Below, piece by piece: positions 25,601-33,749 of a DNA stretch of 64,000 nucleotides. A model generated the notes under the pieces. It saw only the letters and a program-made list of their open reading frames with translations. It searched no databases and was not told the DNA's origin. Numbering within the stretch: the stretch's first letter is position 1; each line of letters begins with the position of its first letter. Position numbers and translations under genes: made by a program. This DNA is from Gammaproteobacteria bacterium. GTDB lineage: Bacteria; Pseudomonadota; Gammaproteobacteria; Burkholderiales; Thiobacillaceae. Location of the stretch: contig JAHJNN010000015.1 in assembly GCA_018820765.1 (NCBI GenBank), positions 62,001-126,000 on the forward strand, written 5' to 3'.

Positions 25601-27165
25601 TAGGCGTAGCAGGTCTGGTGGCCGTTGAAGTCGGCGCGGCTAGCGACGTTGCCGTTGGCGTCATAGGTGGTGGCAGACGACGCCGGACCGCAGCCGGAAC
25701 CGCCGGGCTGCGACTGGCCGGTGCTTTTGACGACGCCGAGGATGGTAGTGAAGTTGTGGGTGCGCTGGGTGCCGAGGGGATCGGTGACGGTGGTGCTGCC
25801 GTCGGGGTTGTAGGCGAGCGTGTGCAGGTCGGCGCCGTTGGCGTGGCCGGTGGCGATGGCTTTGCCGTCGGCCTGGTACTGGTACGTGGCGTAACGGTCG
25901 CCGTTCTCGTCGGTGATGCCGGTCAGCGCATGCGGCAGGTCGGCGCCGGAAGTGTTCTCGGGTTCGTTGTAGTGGTAGGCCTTGCTGCGGCCGTCGGGAT
26001 AGGTGACGGAGACGAGGTTGCTCTGGGCATCGTAGCCGTAGGTGATGAGGCCGCCGGCGGGGTCGGTGACGGTGGCGATGCGTTTGTATGCGTCGTAACC
26101 GAAGCGCAGCTGGCGGCCGCTGTCGTCGGTGACGGTGTCGAGGGTTTCGGGGTCGTCGTCGCCGCCAAATACTGAAGACACGTCATAAGCCAGGGTCTGG
26201 GTGCGGCCGCTGCGGTCGGCGATGGTCAGCAACCTGCCAGCGGCGGAGTAGGTTTCAAGCGAGTCATCCACCGCAACGGTGTAGCGCCAGCCAGTGCGGG
26301 CGCCATTTGCGTCTTTGAGTTCGAGCAGACGATCGACGATGTCGGCATCGGGGAGCCAGTCCAAGTTGCTTGAAATAAAGCCAATTATTCTGGCATCGTT
26401 TCTACGGACATTTACATAGCGTTTAACTCCCAATATCTCCAAATTAACGGAGCTTGTGTAAGAGCCAGCCCACTGCCATCCAAACGACCTCACGCCAAAA
26501 AAGAAATTTGAGCTATTGAAATATCTTTGAAAGTTTAGCTGCCTATCCTTGTAGTCCTGTTCGTAAGCAAACTTACTCTTCGTAGCGAGACTTATCGGGT
26601 TCCCAGAACAACCCGCTCCACTTCCGCCATCGCCGAGATTTTTTTCTGTGCTGTCTGAAGAATAGTCAATCGAGTAATAGGGATACGGGCCATTCCCTTT
26701 GTACGTATACGCCCAAAAATAATCTGTTGCACAAGACTGAGGAAAATACGTCTCGCAGTTGCCTTGACGGTAAATCATGGCACCCCCGAACCCAACAGTG
26801 CCTGGTTGAAACTCAGGAAAACCTGTATTCGTATATCCCCATTCTGCAGCCTCAGCTATTCCAGCAAATCCGCAGCGAGAGTAGGGGGTGCCATTGAATC
26901 CCGTAGAGCGAGGGTATGCGGTCGTGCAGTAAGTCCCCGCATTTGCGAAAGCGGGGATAAAACCGAGCAATAAACCCGCCAAACCCAGGGCAGCCAGGGT
27001 CAGTTCATGCCTTTTGCCCCCCGCCTTCAGTTTTGGCGCCGGGCGCTGCGTCGACACACGCTTATTCAGCAAGCCAAGTTTCTTATGGCAGAACGCCAGG
27101 ACAAGCTGCAGCGCAATCACTACCTCACATGCGCCTTGCGCGCACGAACGCATCCCATTCGACAT
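22672..27165 (-). CDS. RHS/YD-repeat polymorphic-toxin-type protein
   Basis: A 1497-residue secreted shell protein. A long basic N-region leads to an export signal ([22 protein letters not shown], cleavage near 78), then a unique Cys-containing domain to about 300, then several tens of YD repeats (YDAQGN, YDPLDR, YDEAGN types) to about 1250, and the RHS core block [42 protein letters not shown]. The last 141 residues are the variable tip: glycine-rich ([19 protein letters not shown]) and ending GSCGCPK, with no toxin fold I recognise; a membrane-active tip is possible. Both ends of the gene are lower in GC than the repeat core. It may act in contact-dependent competition. No VgrG or PAAR partner is seen. 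Confidence 0.9.
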   Translation of the reverse strand: [1497 protein letters not shown]

Positions 27166-27332
27166 GGTTCCCTCTCCCTTCGCGTGTTGCTTTGAGTTAT
27201 TTGTTCTTCCGCAAGGTCGGCTCGCGTGCGTTGCGCGGGCCGTGATGTTGGGCTGGACTCTAATCGAGAGTCGTTGAATTCGTCAATCGCGGCAATGTTG
27301 CAACATGCATGGGCCGCAGAGTCTGTACATCC

Positions 27333-28337
27333 TCAACAGATCCGCGGCAGCGGATCGTCTTCCAGTTCGTCCAGCACGCGGCGGCCGCCGAGGCTGGTTT
27401 CCAGGATTACGCGTCCGCCCCCGGTTTCGATGCGGCCGATGATGCAGGCGCCGCGGCCTTCGGGCAGGGCATGCCAGCGGGTGAGCAGTTCGTTGGCGGC
27501 GTAGGGATCGGCGACGGCGACGACGCGGCCTTCGCAGGCGAGGAAGTAGGGGTCGTAGCCCAGCATTTCGCACACCGACACGACTTCCGGGCGCAGCGGC
27601 ACCGCGTTCTGCTCGAGCGCGACGCTGTGGCCGCTGGCGCGCGCGATTTCGTGGGCGACGGTGGCGAGTCCGCCGCGTGTCGGGTCGCGCATGAATTTGA
27701 GATCGGGAAAGTCGCGGATGGCGCGCGTCAAGGGCAGCACCGAGGCCGAATCGGAGCGCAGCTCGCCGGACAGGCCGAACTGCTCGCGCGCCAGCATCAC
27801 CGCGATGCCATGATCGCCGACCGGGCCGGATACCAGCACTACGTCGCCCGGCACGATGCGGTTCATCGCCAGCTGCGCGCCCGCGCGCCGCACGCCGATG
27901 CCGGTGACCGACAGATACAGCCCGCTGCCTTCGCCGCGGCGCACCACCTTGGTGTCGCCCGCCACCACGGCGACGTGGTTCTGGCGCGCGGCCCGCGCAA
28001 AGCTGGTGATGTAACGGTTGAGCGCCGAGATTTCCAGGCCTTCCTCGATGAGTGCGGACACGGTGAAATAGAGCGGATCGGCCCCGGCCACCGCCAGGTC
28101 GTTGACCACGCCGTGCACCGCCAGCGAGCCGATGTCGCCGCCGGGAAAATCGAGCGGCTCGACGGTGAAGCCGTCGGTGGTGACCATGATGTCGCCGTCC
28201 ACATGCGGCAGCGCGACGGCGTCGGCGTCGGTGTCGAGCAGCGGGTTGCCGAGGTGGCGGGCAAAGATGTCGGTGATGAGTTCGCGCATCAGGCGGCCGC
28301 CGTTGCCGTGCGCGAGGAGGATGCGGGTGTCGTCCAT
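27333..28337 (-). CDS. hypE: Hydrogenase maturation factor, carbamoyl dehydratase
   Basis: A 334-residue ATP-dependent dehydratase that converts the thiocarbamate on its C-terminal cysteine to thiocyanate, the source of the cyanide ligands of the NiFe site. The invariant C-terminal PRIC tail is present, as are the AHGNGGRLM opening and DPTRGGLA ATP-site loop. It is the last hyp gene on this strand, 8 bases after hypF, its direct partner in the cell. The RHS gene starts 167 bases further on. Confidence 0.97.
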   Translation of the reverse strand: MDDTRILLAHGNGGRLMRELITDIFARHLGNPLLDTDADAVALPHVDGDIMVTTDGFTVEPLDFPGGDIGSLAVHGVVNDLAVAGADPLYFTVSALIEEGLEISALNRYITSFARAARQNHVAVVAGDTKVVRRGEGSGLYLSVTGIGVRRAGAQLAMNRIVPGDVVLVSGPVGDHGIAVMLAREQFGLSGELRSDSASVLPLTRAIRDFPDLKFMRDPTRGGLATVAHEIARASGHSVALEQNAVPLRPEVVSVCEMLGYDPYFLACEGRVVAVADPYAANELLTRWHALPEGRGACIIGRIETGGGRVILETSLGGRRVLDELEDDPLPRIC

Positions 28338-28345
28338 GAGGTTTC

Positions 28346-30595
28346 TTATTGGTGGAGGAATTCGATGACTTGGCCGAAGCTTAACCCGGCATCGTTCACC
28401 GGAAGTCGTCGCGGCAGGCAGACGTCGAAGCCTGCGGCCTCAAACAGGCGAATCGCGGCTTCGGCGAGCAGCCGGTTCTGGAACACGCCGCCGGTGAGGC
28501 CGACGGAGCGAATGCCGGTTTGCGCGCGCAGCAGTTGCGCCTGGTCGACCAGCGCCTGCGCCAGGCTGAGATGAAAGCGGGCTGCGCGCTCCGCGACGGG
28601 GCGAGCGGTGTCGGCGAGCATCGGCAGCAGCGGCGCCCAATCGGTGCGCCACACGCCAAGCGGATCGCGTTCGAGCGGCAGCAGGGTGGCTTCGCTTGTT
28701 GCCGCGGCGGCCCTCAAGGGCACAATGGCCTCCAGCCGCATCGGGCCTTCGCCTTCGAAACTGGCGTGGGTGCACACGCCGCACAGCGCCGCCGCCGCAT
28801 CGAACAGGCGGCCGACCGACGAACTGGCCGGGCTGTTGAGCCGGGCCGACCACGCCTGATGCAGCGGCTCGGGGGCGAAGGGCGCGGCCTGGCCGGTCTC
28901 CCACAACAAGGCCGCAGCGGCACGCCACGGCTCGCGCCCGACCTTGTCGCCGCCGGGCAGGCGGAAGGGTCTGAACGAAGCGGCGTGTCGCCAGCGGCCA
29001 GGCGCGCCGGTGAAGGCTTCGCCGCCCCACTGGGTCTGATCCTCGCCGAGGCCGACGCCGTCCCAGGCGAACACGATCCATTCCTTCGCCTCGGGAAATT
29101 CCCACGCCAGCGCCGAGGCATGGGCGTGGTGATGCCAGACCTCAGTCAGGGGCAATTGGCTGTCGCGGGCATGGCGGCGATAGCCGTAACCGGGATGCCG
29201 GTCCACCAGCAATCGGGTCGCGTGCACCTGGTACAGGCGCTGCAGGTCGGCCGCCACCTGTACCAGCGTATCAAGGCTGCGCACGTTGTCGAGCTCGCCG
29301 ATGTGTGGCAGGACGACGGCGCGCTGGCCCCAGGCGAGGCAGAGCGTGTTCTTCATATGGCTGCCGAGCGCGAGCACAGGTTCCGGCAGCGAAGCGGGCA
29401 GTTCGAGCTCCAGCGGCGCGTTGCCGCGCCCCAGGCGCAGCGGCCGAGGCACGCCGGCAATGACGCGATACACCGGGTCGTCGGCCGGCCGCACGATGGG
29501 GCGGTCGTGATGCAGGAAGGCGTCGGCGATATGGGCGAGGCGGATGTGTGCCTCGCGGTTGTCGGTCAGCACAGGCTCGCCGGAAAGATTGCCCGAGGTG
29601 GCCACCAGCGGACCGCCGAAGTCGTTCAACAGCAGGTCGTGCAGCGGCGAGTAGGGCAGCAGGCAGCCGATTTCCGCGAGGCCGGGGGCGATGGATCCGG
29701 ACAGCGGCGCATCGGCGCGTTTCGGCAGCAGCACGATGGGGCGTTCAGGTGAGGCGAGAAAACGTTCCAGTTCCGGCGTGGTGTGCACGACCGCACGCAA
29801 GGCGTCGAGATCGCGCAGCATCACCGCCAGCGGCTTGGCTGGGCGCGGCTTACGGGCGCGCAGGGTGGCGATGGCTTCGTCGTTGGTCGCATCGCACATG
29901 AGGTGATAGCCGCCGACGCCTTTGACTGCGACGATTTTTCCGGCACGCAGCGAGGCGACGGCGGCGGCGAGCGCGGCCTCGTCATCATCGTGCGTTTCTT
30001 CGCCTGAAACGAACTGCAAATGCGGGCCGCATACCGGGCAGGCGATCGGTTCGGCATGAAAACGGCGGTCGAGCGGGTTCTCGTATTCCTGCCGGCAGTC
30101 CGGGCACAGCGCGAAGTCGCGCATGGCCGTATTCGGGCGGTCGTAGGGCAGGGCGGTGATCAGCGTGTAGCGCGGGCCGCACTGGGTGCAATTGATGAAG
30201 GGATAGCGGTGGCGGCGGTTGGCCGGGTCGTGCAGCTCGGCGAGGCAGTCGGCGCAGACGAAACCGTCGGCCGGGAGATGAACGTCGGCGGCGCTGGCGG
30301 CCAGGCTGTCGCGGATGGAAAAGTCCCGGTGCTGCTCGGCCGCGCAATCGGAAACGGCAAGCGGGCCGGGCGCCGACAGCGGCGGCGCCTTGCTCAACAG
30401 CGCGTCGCTGAACCGCAGAAGCTGTGCGGGCCTGCCTTCGGCATGGATTTCCACCGCGCCGTTGACGTTGCGCACCCATCCCTTGATCTGGTGCTGGTGC
30501 GCGAGGCGGTAGACGAAGGGCCGGAAGCCCACGCCCTGCACCCGGCCGCTGATGGTGATGCGCTGAGCGGTGGCAGCCTGCCGCGTTTCAGGCAT
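28346..30595 (-). CDS. hypF: Carbamoyltransferase for NiFe cofactor synthesis
   Basis: A 749-residue enzyme that moves the carbamoyl group of carbamoyl phosphate to HypE. Domains in order: acylphosphatase (about 9-95, GRVQGVGFRPFVYRLA), two zinc-finger pairs (CADC..CTQC and CPDC..CPVC, about 110-185), YrdC-like nucleotide-binding domain, and the Kae1-like carbamoyltransferase domain with the VDRHPGYG and HHHAHA metal site. Start 30595 is chosen because the acylphosphatase domain follows at once; it overlaps the end of hypD by 8 bases. Confidence 0.96.
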   Translation of the reverse strand: MPETRQAATAQRITISGRVQGVGFRPFVYRLAHQHQIKGWVRNVNGAVEIHAEGRPAQLLRFSDALLSKAPPLSAPGPLAVSDCAAEQHRDFSIRDSLAASAADVHLPADGFVCADCLAELHDPANRRHRYPFINCTQCGPRYTLITALPYDRPNTAMRDFALCPDCRQEYENPLDRRFHAEPIACPVCGPHLQFVSGEETHDDDEAALAAAVASLRAGKIVAVKGVGGYHLMCDATNDEAIATLRARKPRPAKPLAVMLRDLDALRAVVHTTPELERFLASPERPIVLLPKRADAPLSGSIAPGLAEIGCLLPYSPLHDLLLNDFGGPLVATSGNLSGEPVLTDNREAHIRLAHIADAFLHHDRPIVRPADDPVYRVIAGVPRPLRLGRGNAPLELELPASLPEPVLALGSHMKNTLCLAWGQRAVVLPHIGELDNVRSLDTLVQVAADLQRLYQVHATRLLVDRHPGYGYRRHARDSQLPLTEVWHHHAHASALAWEFPEAKEWIVFAWDGVGLGEDQTQWGGEAFTGAPGRWRHAASFRPFRLPGGDKVGREPWRAAAALLWETGQAAPFAPEPLHQAWSARLNSPASSSVGRLFDAAAALCGVCTHASFEGEGPMRLEAIVPLRAAAATSEATLLPLERDPLGVWRTDWAPLLPMLADTARPVAERAARFHLSLAQALVDQAQLLRAQTGIRSVGLTGGVFQNRLLAEAAIRLFEAAGFDVCLPRRLPVNDAGLSFGQVIEFLHQ

Positions 30596-31685
30596 CGACG
30601 GCAACACGCACGCCGCTTGCCCACCAGATGCGGCAGGCGCCTTCGTCCGACACCATGCAGGGGCCGACCGGGTTGCGCGGAGTGCAGGCCTTGCCGTAGA
30701 TGCGGCACTGGTTGGGATATATCTTGCCGAGCACCACTTGCGCGCAGTCGCAGCCGGGCGGCATTTCGCCGGCGCGGCGGCGGCCGGGGTCGGCGTGGTC
30801 GGGGAAGAGCTGACGCGCATCGTGCCGGGCGAAGGCGGGTTTCAGCGCAAAGCCCGAGCGCGGGATGATGCCGATGCCGCGCCAGTTGGCATCGACGATG
30901 TCGAGCGTTTCGCTGAGCATGCGGCGTGCGGTGGGATTGCCGTCGGGGTGGGCGACTTCCTGGTAGCAGTTGTCGAGGAAGCACTCCTCGCTTTTCAGCT
31001 GCCGCAGCACGGAATAGAACGACGCCAGCAGCGACTCCGGACCGAAGCCCGCCACCGCGGCGGGAATCTCGTGGCGGTCGACGACGAAGGCCCATTCCTG
31101 CGGGCCCATCACGGTGGAGACGTGGCCGGGTGCGACCAGCGCCTCGAAGCCGGGGCTGCCGGACTCCAGCAGCATGGCCACCGCCGGCCAGGTCAGCCGG
31201 CCGGACAGCAGGACGCTGAGATTGCCGGGAATGCCTTCCGCCAGCATCGCCGCCACCGGCGCAGTGGTGGTCTCGAAGCCGGCGGCGAAGAACACCACCG
31301 CGCGATCCGGATTCTCCAGCGCAATCTTGCGGGCATCGAGCGGGCTGGCGATCGGCCGCACGTCGGCACCGGCCGCCTGCGCCTCGGCGAGCGAACGCAC
31401 CTCGCCCTTCTTCACGTTCACCGGCACCCGCAGCATGTCGCCGAAGGCAACCAGGATGACCTTGTCCTGCAGTGCCAGCTGCATGGCCTGGTAGACGTCC
31501 TCTTCCGGGCATACGCACACCGGGCAGCCGGGACCGGGCACCAGCTCGACCCACTTCGGCAAGGCGCCGCGCAGGCCGGCCTGGGTGATCGAGCGCTCGT
31601 GGCCGCCGCACACGTTCATGATCTTCACCGTGCGGTCGAATCCGAGGGCGTGGATTTTCTCCAGCCAGGCGCGGGCGTTGTCCAT
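30588..31685 (-). CDS. hypD: Fe(CN)2CO assembly protein
   Basis: A 365-residue [4Fe-4S] protein which, with HypC, builds the Fe(CN)2CO unit. The conserved cysteine sites are all visible: NVCGGHE near residue 25, PGPGCPVCVCP near 60, and a C-terminal iron-sulfur cysteine set (CDC, QCRIYGKAC, GPCMV). It lies 12 bases after hypB and overlaps hypF. Confidence 0.97.
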   Translation of the reverse strand: MDNARAWLEKIHALGFDRTVKIMNVCGGHERSITQAGLRGALPKWVELVPGPGCPVCVCPEEDVYQAMQLALQDKVILVAFGDMLRVPVNVKKGEVRSLAEAQAAGADVRPIASPLDARKIALENPDRAVVFFAAGFETTTAPVAAMLAEGIPGNLSVLLSGRLTWPAVAMLLESGSPGFEALVAPGHVSTVMGPQEWAFVVDRHEIPAAVAGFGPESLLASFYSVLRQLKSEECFLDNCYQEVAHPDGNPTARRMLSETLDIVDANWRGIGIIPRSGFALKPAFARHDARQLFPDHADPGRRRAGEMPPGCDCAQVVLGKIYPNQCRIYGKACTPRNPVGPCMVSDEGACRIWWASGVRVAVDA

Positions 31686-31697
31686 GGTGGCCTCCCT

Positions 31698-32504
31698 TTA
31701 TGCGGTAACGCGGTGATACTTCATGCCGTCGGACTGGATCGCCGGGCGGCGCGATTGGCCGAGCGCCACGCGGGCGCGCTGGGCGGCGAGTTGTTCGCGC
31801 AGCCAGGTCAGCCACGCGTCCATGCCCAGATCCTTGCGCGCCGACAGGCGCATCACCGGCGCCGGGTTGGCGAGATTGCGTAAGTGCGCTTCGGCCTGGT
31901 CCGGATCGAAGTCGTCGAGCACGGCCAGCAGGTCGGTCTTGGTCAGGAGCATGGCATCGGCGGCACGGAACATCACCGGATACTTGGCCGGCTTGTCGTC
32001 GCCCTCGGTGACCGAGAGCAGGGTGACGTTGAGATGCTGGCCGAGGTCGAAGCTGGCGGGGCACACCAGGTTGCCGACGTTCTCGATGAAGAGCAGGTCG
32101 ACACCGTCGAGGTTCATGTGATGCAGCGCGTCGTGAACCAGGTGGGCGTCGAGGTGGCAGGCGGTGCCGGTGACGATCTGGTGCGCCTGCACGCCTTTCG
32201 CGCGGATGCGTTCGGCGTCGTTCTCGGTTTCGAGGTCGCCCTCGATCACGGCGCAGGTGAATTCGTCCTTCAGCGCGACCAGCGTGGCTTCCAGCAACGC
32301 AGTCTTGCCGGAGCCGGGCGAGGACATCAGGTTGATCGCGAGCATGCCGCGGCGGTCGAAGTGTTCGCGGTTGTGCGCGGCCTGGTCGTCGTTCTTTTGC
32401 AGAAGGCCTTTCAGCACCGACACCGCGGTCGCGCCCTTGGCGACGGGCTTGTACGCGAGGTGCGTGTTGCCGGGGGTGAGGTTGCAGCCGCAGGTGTCAC
32501 ACAT
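31698..32504 (-). CDS. hypB: Nickel-inserting GTPase
   Basis: A 268-residue GTPase that, with HypA, delivers nickel to the hydrogenase large subunit. The N-terminal high-affinity nickel motif MCDTCGC is present, the P-loop is GSGKT near residues 64-68, and the metal/G-domain segment EGDLETENDAERI follows. There is no histidine-rich stretch, so nickel storage is not suggested. It is separated from hypA by a GGGGTCA repeat array. Confidence 0.96.
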   Translation of the reverse strand: MCDTCGCNLTPGNTHLAYKPVAKGATAVSVLKGLLQKNDDQAAHNREHFDRRGMLAINLMSSPGSGKTALLEATLVALKDEFTCAVIEGDLETENDAERIRAKGVQAHQIVTGTACHLDAHLVHDALHHMNLDGVDLLFIENVGNLVCPASFDLGQHLNVTLLSVTEGDDKPAKYPVMFRAADAMLLTKTDLLAVLDDFDPDQAEAHLRNLANPAPVMRLSARKDLGMDAWLTWLREQLAAQRARVALGQSRRPAIQSDGMKYHRVTA

Positions 32505-32507
32505 TGT

Positions 32508-32556
32508 TCAGGGGTCAGGGGTCAGGGGTCAGGGGTCAGGATTCAGGGGTCAGGGA
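32508..32556. repeat. GGGGTCA heptamer array overlapping the hypA 3' end
   Basis: Five or six copies of the heptamer CAGGGGT, some altered, run through the hypA-hypB gap and into hypA. The last four to five residues and the stop codon of HypA (LTPES, TGA at 32536) are read from the array. No inverted arm is present here, unlike at 9181-9282, where the same unit occurs. Confidence 0.75.
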
Positions 32557-32904
32557 GGGGACGGTTTCGAGTTCGACGCTTTCGAGCAGGAGTTCGTCGC
32601 CGCTGATGATGCGGGTGTGCCAGTCGCCGCAGGCGCCGCAGATCAGGCGGTTCATCGCGGCGTCGGTTTCGGCGCCGCAGGCCTGGCAGCGCACCTGGAT
32701 CGGCGCGTCGACGAGATCGAGTTCGGCGTGCTCCATGCGGCTGCCGGCGGCGGCGAGCGGAAAGGCGCTGGCCAGGAGTTCGGGAACGATGCCGGCGAGC
32801 GGGCCGATGCGCACGCGGATGCGGCTCGCTTGCGTCGCGTTGTGCTGATCGATCACGGCGTCCACCTGTTCGACGAGCGCCTGGGCGACGGCCAGTTCAT
32901 GCAC
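32536..32904 (-). CDS. hypA: Nickel metallochaperone
   Basis: A 122-residue nickel-binding chaperone, working with HypB. It must begin M-H-E, since histidine 2 binds nickel; this requires the GTG start at 32904 (GTG CAT GAA), which overlaps the end of hypC by 8 bases. The zinc site CQAC..CGAC is intact. The C-terminal tail is encoded by the heptamer repeat array and differs from usual HypA ends. Confidence 0.94.
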   Translation of the reverse strand: MHELAVAQALVEQVDAVIDQHNATQASRIRVRIGPLAGIVPELLASAFPLAAAGSRMEHAELDLVDAPIQVRCQACGAETDAAMNRLICGACGDWHTRIISGDELLLESVELETVPSLTPES

Positions 32905-33127
32905 CGGACTCCTCCAGGATCTGGTCCAGCAGCTCCCAGGTGGTGCGGGCGTCGGACTCGGTGACTTTCTGGATGGCATAGCCGACGTGCACCATGATGA
33001 AGTCGCCGACCGCGGGCGGCGCATCCTGCATCATGAACAGGCTGACGTCGCGCCACACGCCCTTGGCCTGGCAGCGGGCGGTGTAGCCGTCGATCGATTC
33101 GATCTGCATTGGAATGGCAAGGCACAT
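32897..33127 (-). CDS. hypC: Hydrogenase maturation chaperone
   Basis: A 76-residue chaperone beginning MCLAIP; cysteine 2 is essential for carrying iron with HypD and for holding the large subunit, which fixes the start at 33127. A TTG three codons earlier is ruled out by this. It is the first gene of hypC-A-B-D-F-E and is divergent from the maturation protease gene across 151 bases. Confidence 0.95.
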   Translation of the reverse strand: MCLAIPMQIESIDGYTARCQAKGVWRDVSLFMMQDAPPAVGDFIMVHVGYAIQKVTESDARTTWELLDQILEESGA

Positions 33128-33278
33128 GAGCGGCAACCGGAACCTGTACTCAAACCAGTATATGTGATTTGCCGGGCCCGCGCCCGGGACGGGAATATTA
33201 CAAAAACATAATGGATAAACAGATGCTTGAGCGAATGACTTGGTTGTTATTCGAATTGCCTGCTGCTAGATTGAATCC
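33128..33278. promoter_or_regulatory. Divergent promoter region between hypC and the protease gene
   Basis: This 151-base, relatively AT-rich gap must hold the promoters for the minus-strand hyp operon and the plus-strand hydrogenase operon. A TATACT -10-like hexamer on the minus strand (near 33160) could serve hypC. For the plus strand only a weak TTGTTA..TAGATT pair close to the ATG is seen. No sigma-54 element or full FNR site was found. Confidence 0.35.
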
Positions 33279-33749
33279 ATGAAAACGCTCGTGCTCGGTA
33301 TCGGCAACACCCTGCTCACGGACGAAGGCATCGGCATTCATGTGCTGCAGGCGCTCGAACCCGAGCTGGCGGACTGGCCGGATGTGACCCTGCTCGACGG
33401 CGGCACGCTGTCGTTCACCCTGGCGGGACCGATCGAGGACGCCGATGCGCTGATCGTCGTCGATGCCGCCCATATCAAAACCAGGCCGGGCGAGTGGGTG
33501 TTGCTGGAAGGGGAGGAGATGGACGCATTCCTGATGAGCAATCGCAAGTCCACGGTGCATGAAGTGGGGCTGACCGATCTGCGTGCCATCGCACTGCTGG
33601 CCGGCCACTGGCCGGAAAAACGGGCGATGCTGGCGATCCGGCCCGATGTCATCGACTGGGGCGAGCAGCCCACCCCGGCCGTCGCCGCCGCCATTCCCTC
33701 CGCCTGTGCGGCCATCGTCGAACAGATCCGGGCGTGGCATGTCGCTTGA
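33279..33749 (+). CDS. hupD: Hydrogenase maturation endopeptidase
   Basis: A 156-residue protease of the HyaD/HupD/HybD family, which removes the C-terminal peptide of the large subunit after nickel has been inserted. The GIGNTLLTDEGIG opening with the nickel-sensing acidic residue is present. Its substrate is probably the large subunit encoded at 37437, which still has a 15-residue tail after its final histidine. No clear ribosome site precedes the ATG. The next gene overlaps its end by 11 bases. Confidence 0.92.
   Translation: MKTLVLGIGNTLLTDEGIGIHVLQALEPELADWPDVTLLDGGTLSFTLAGPIEDADALIVVDAAHIKTRPGEWVLLEGEEMDAFLMSNRKSTVHEVGLTDLRAIALLAGHWPEKRAMLAIRPDVIDWGEQPTPAVAAAIPSACAAIVEQIRAWHVA

Noticed and set aside
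33200-33278. Sigma-54 promoter for the hydrogenase operon.
   Set aside because: TGG and TTGC elements occur, but GG and GC are 14 bases apart instead of 10.
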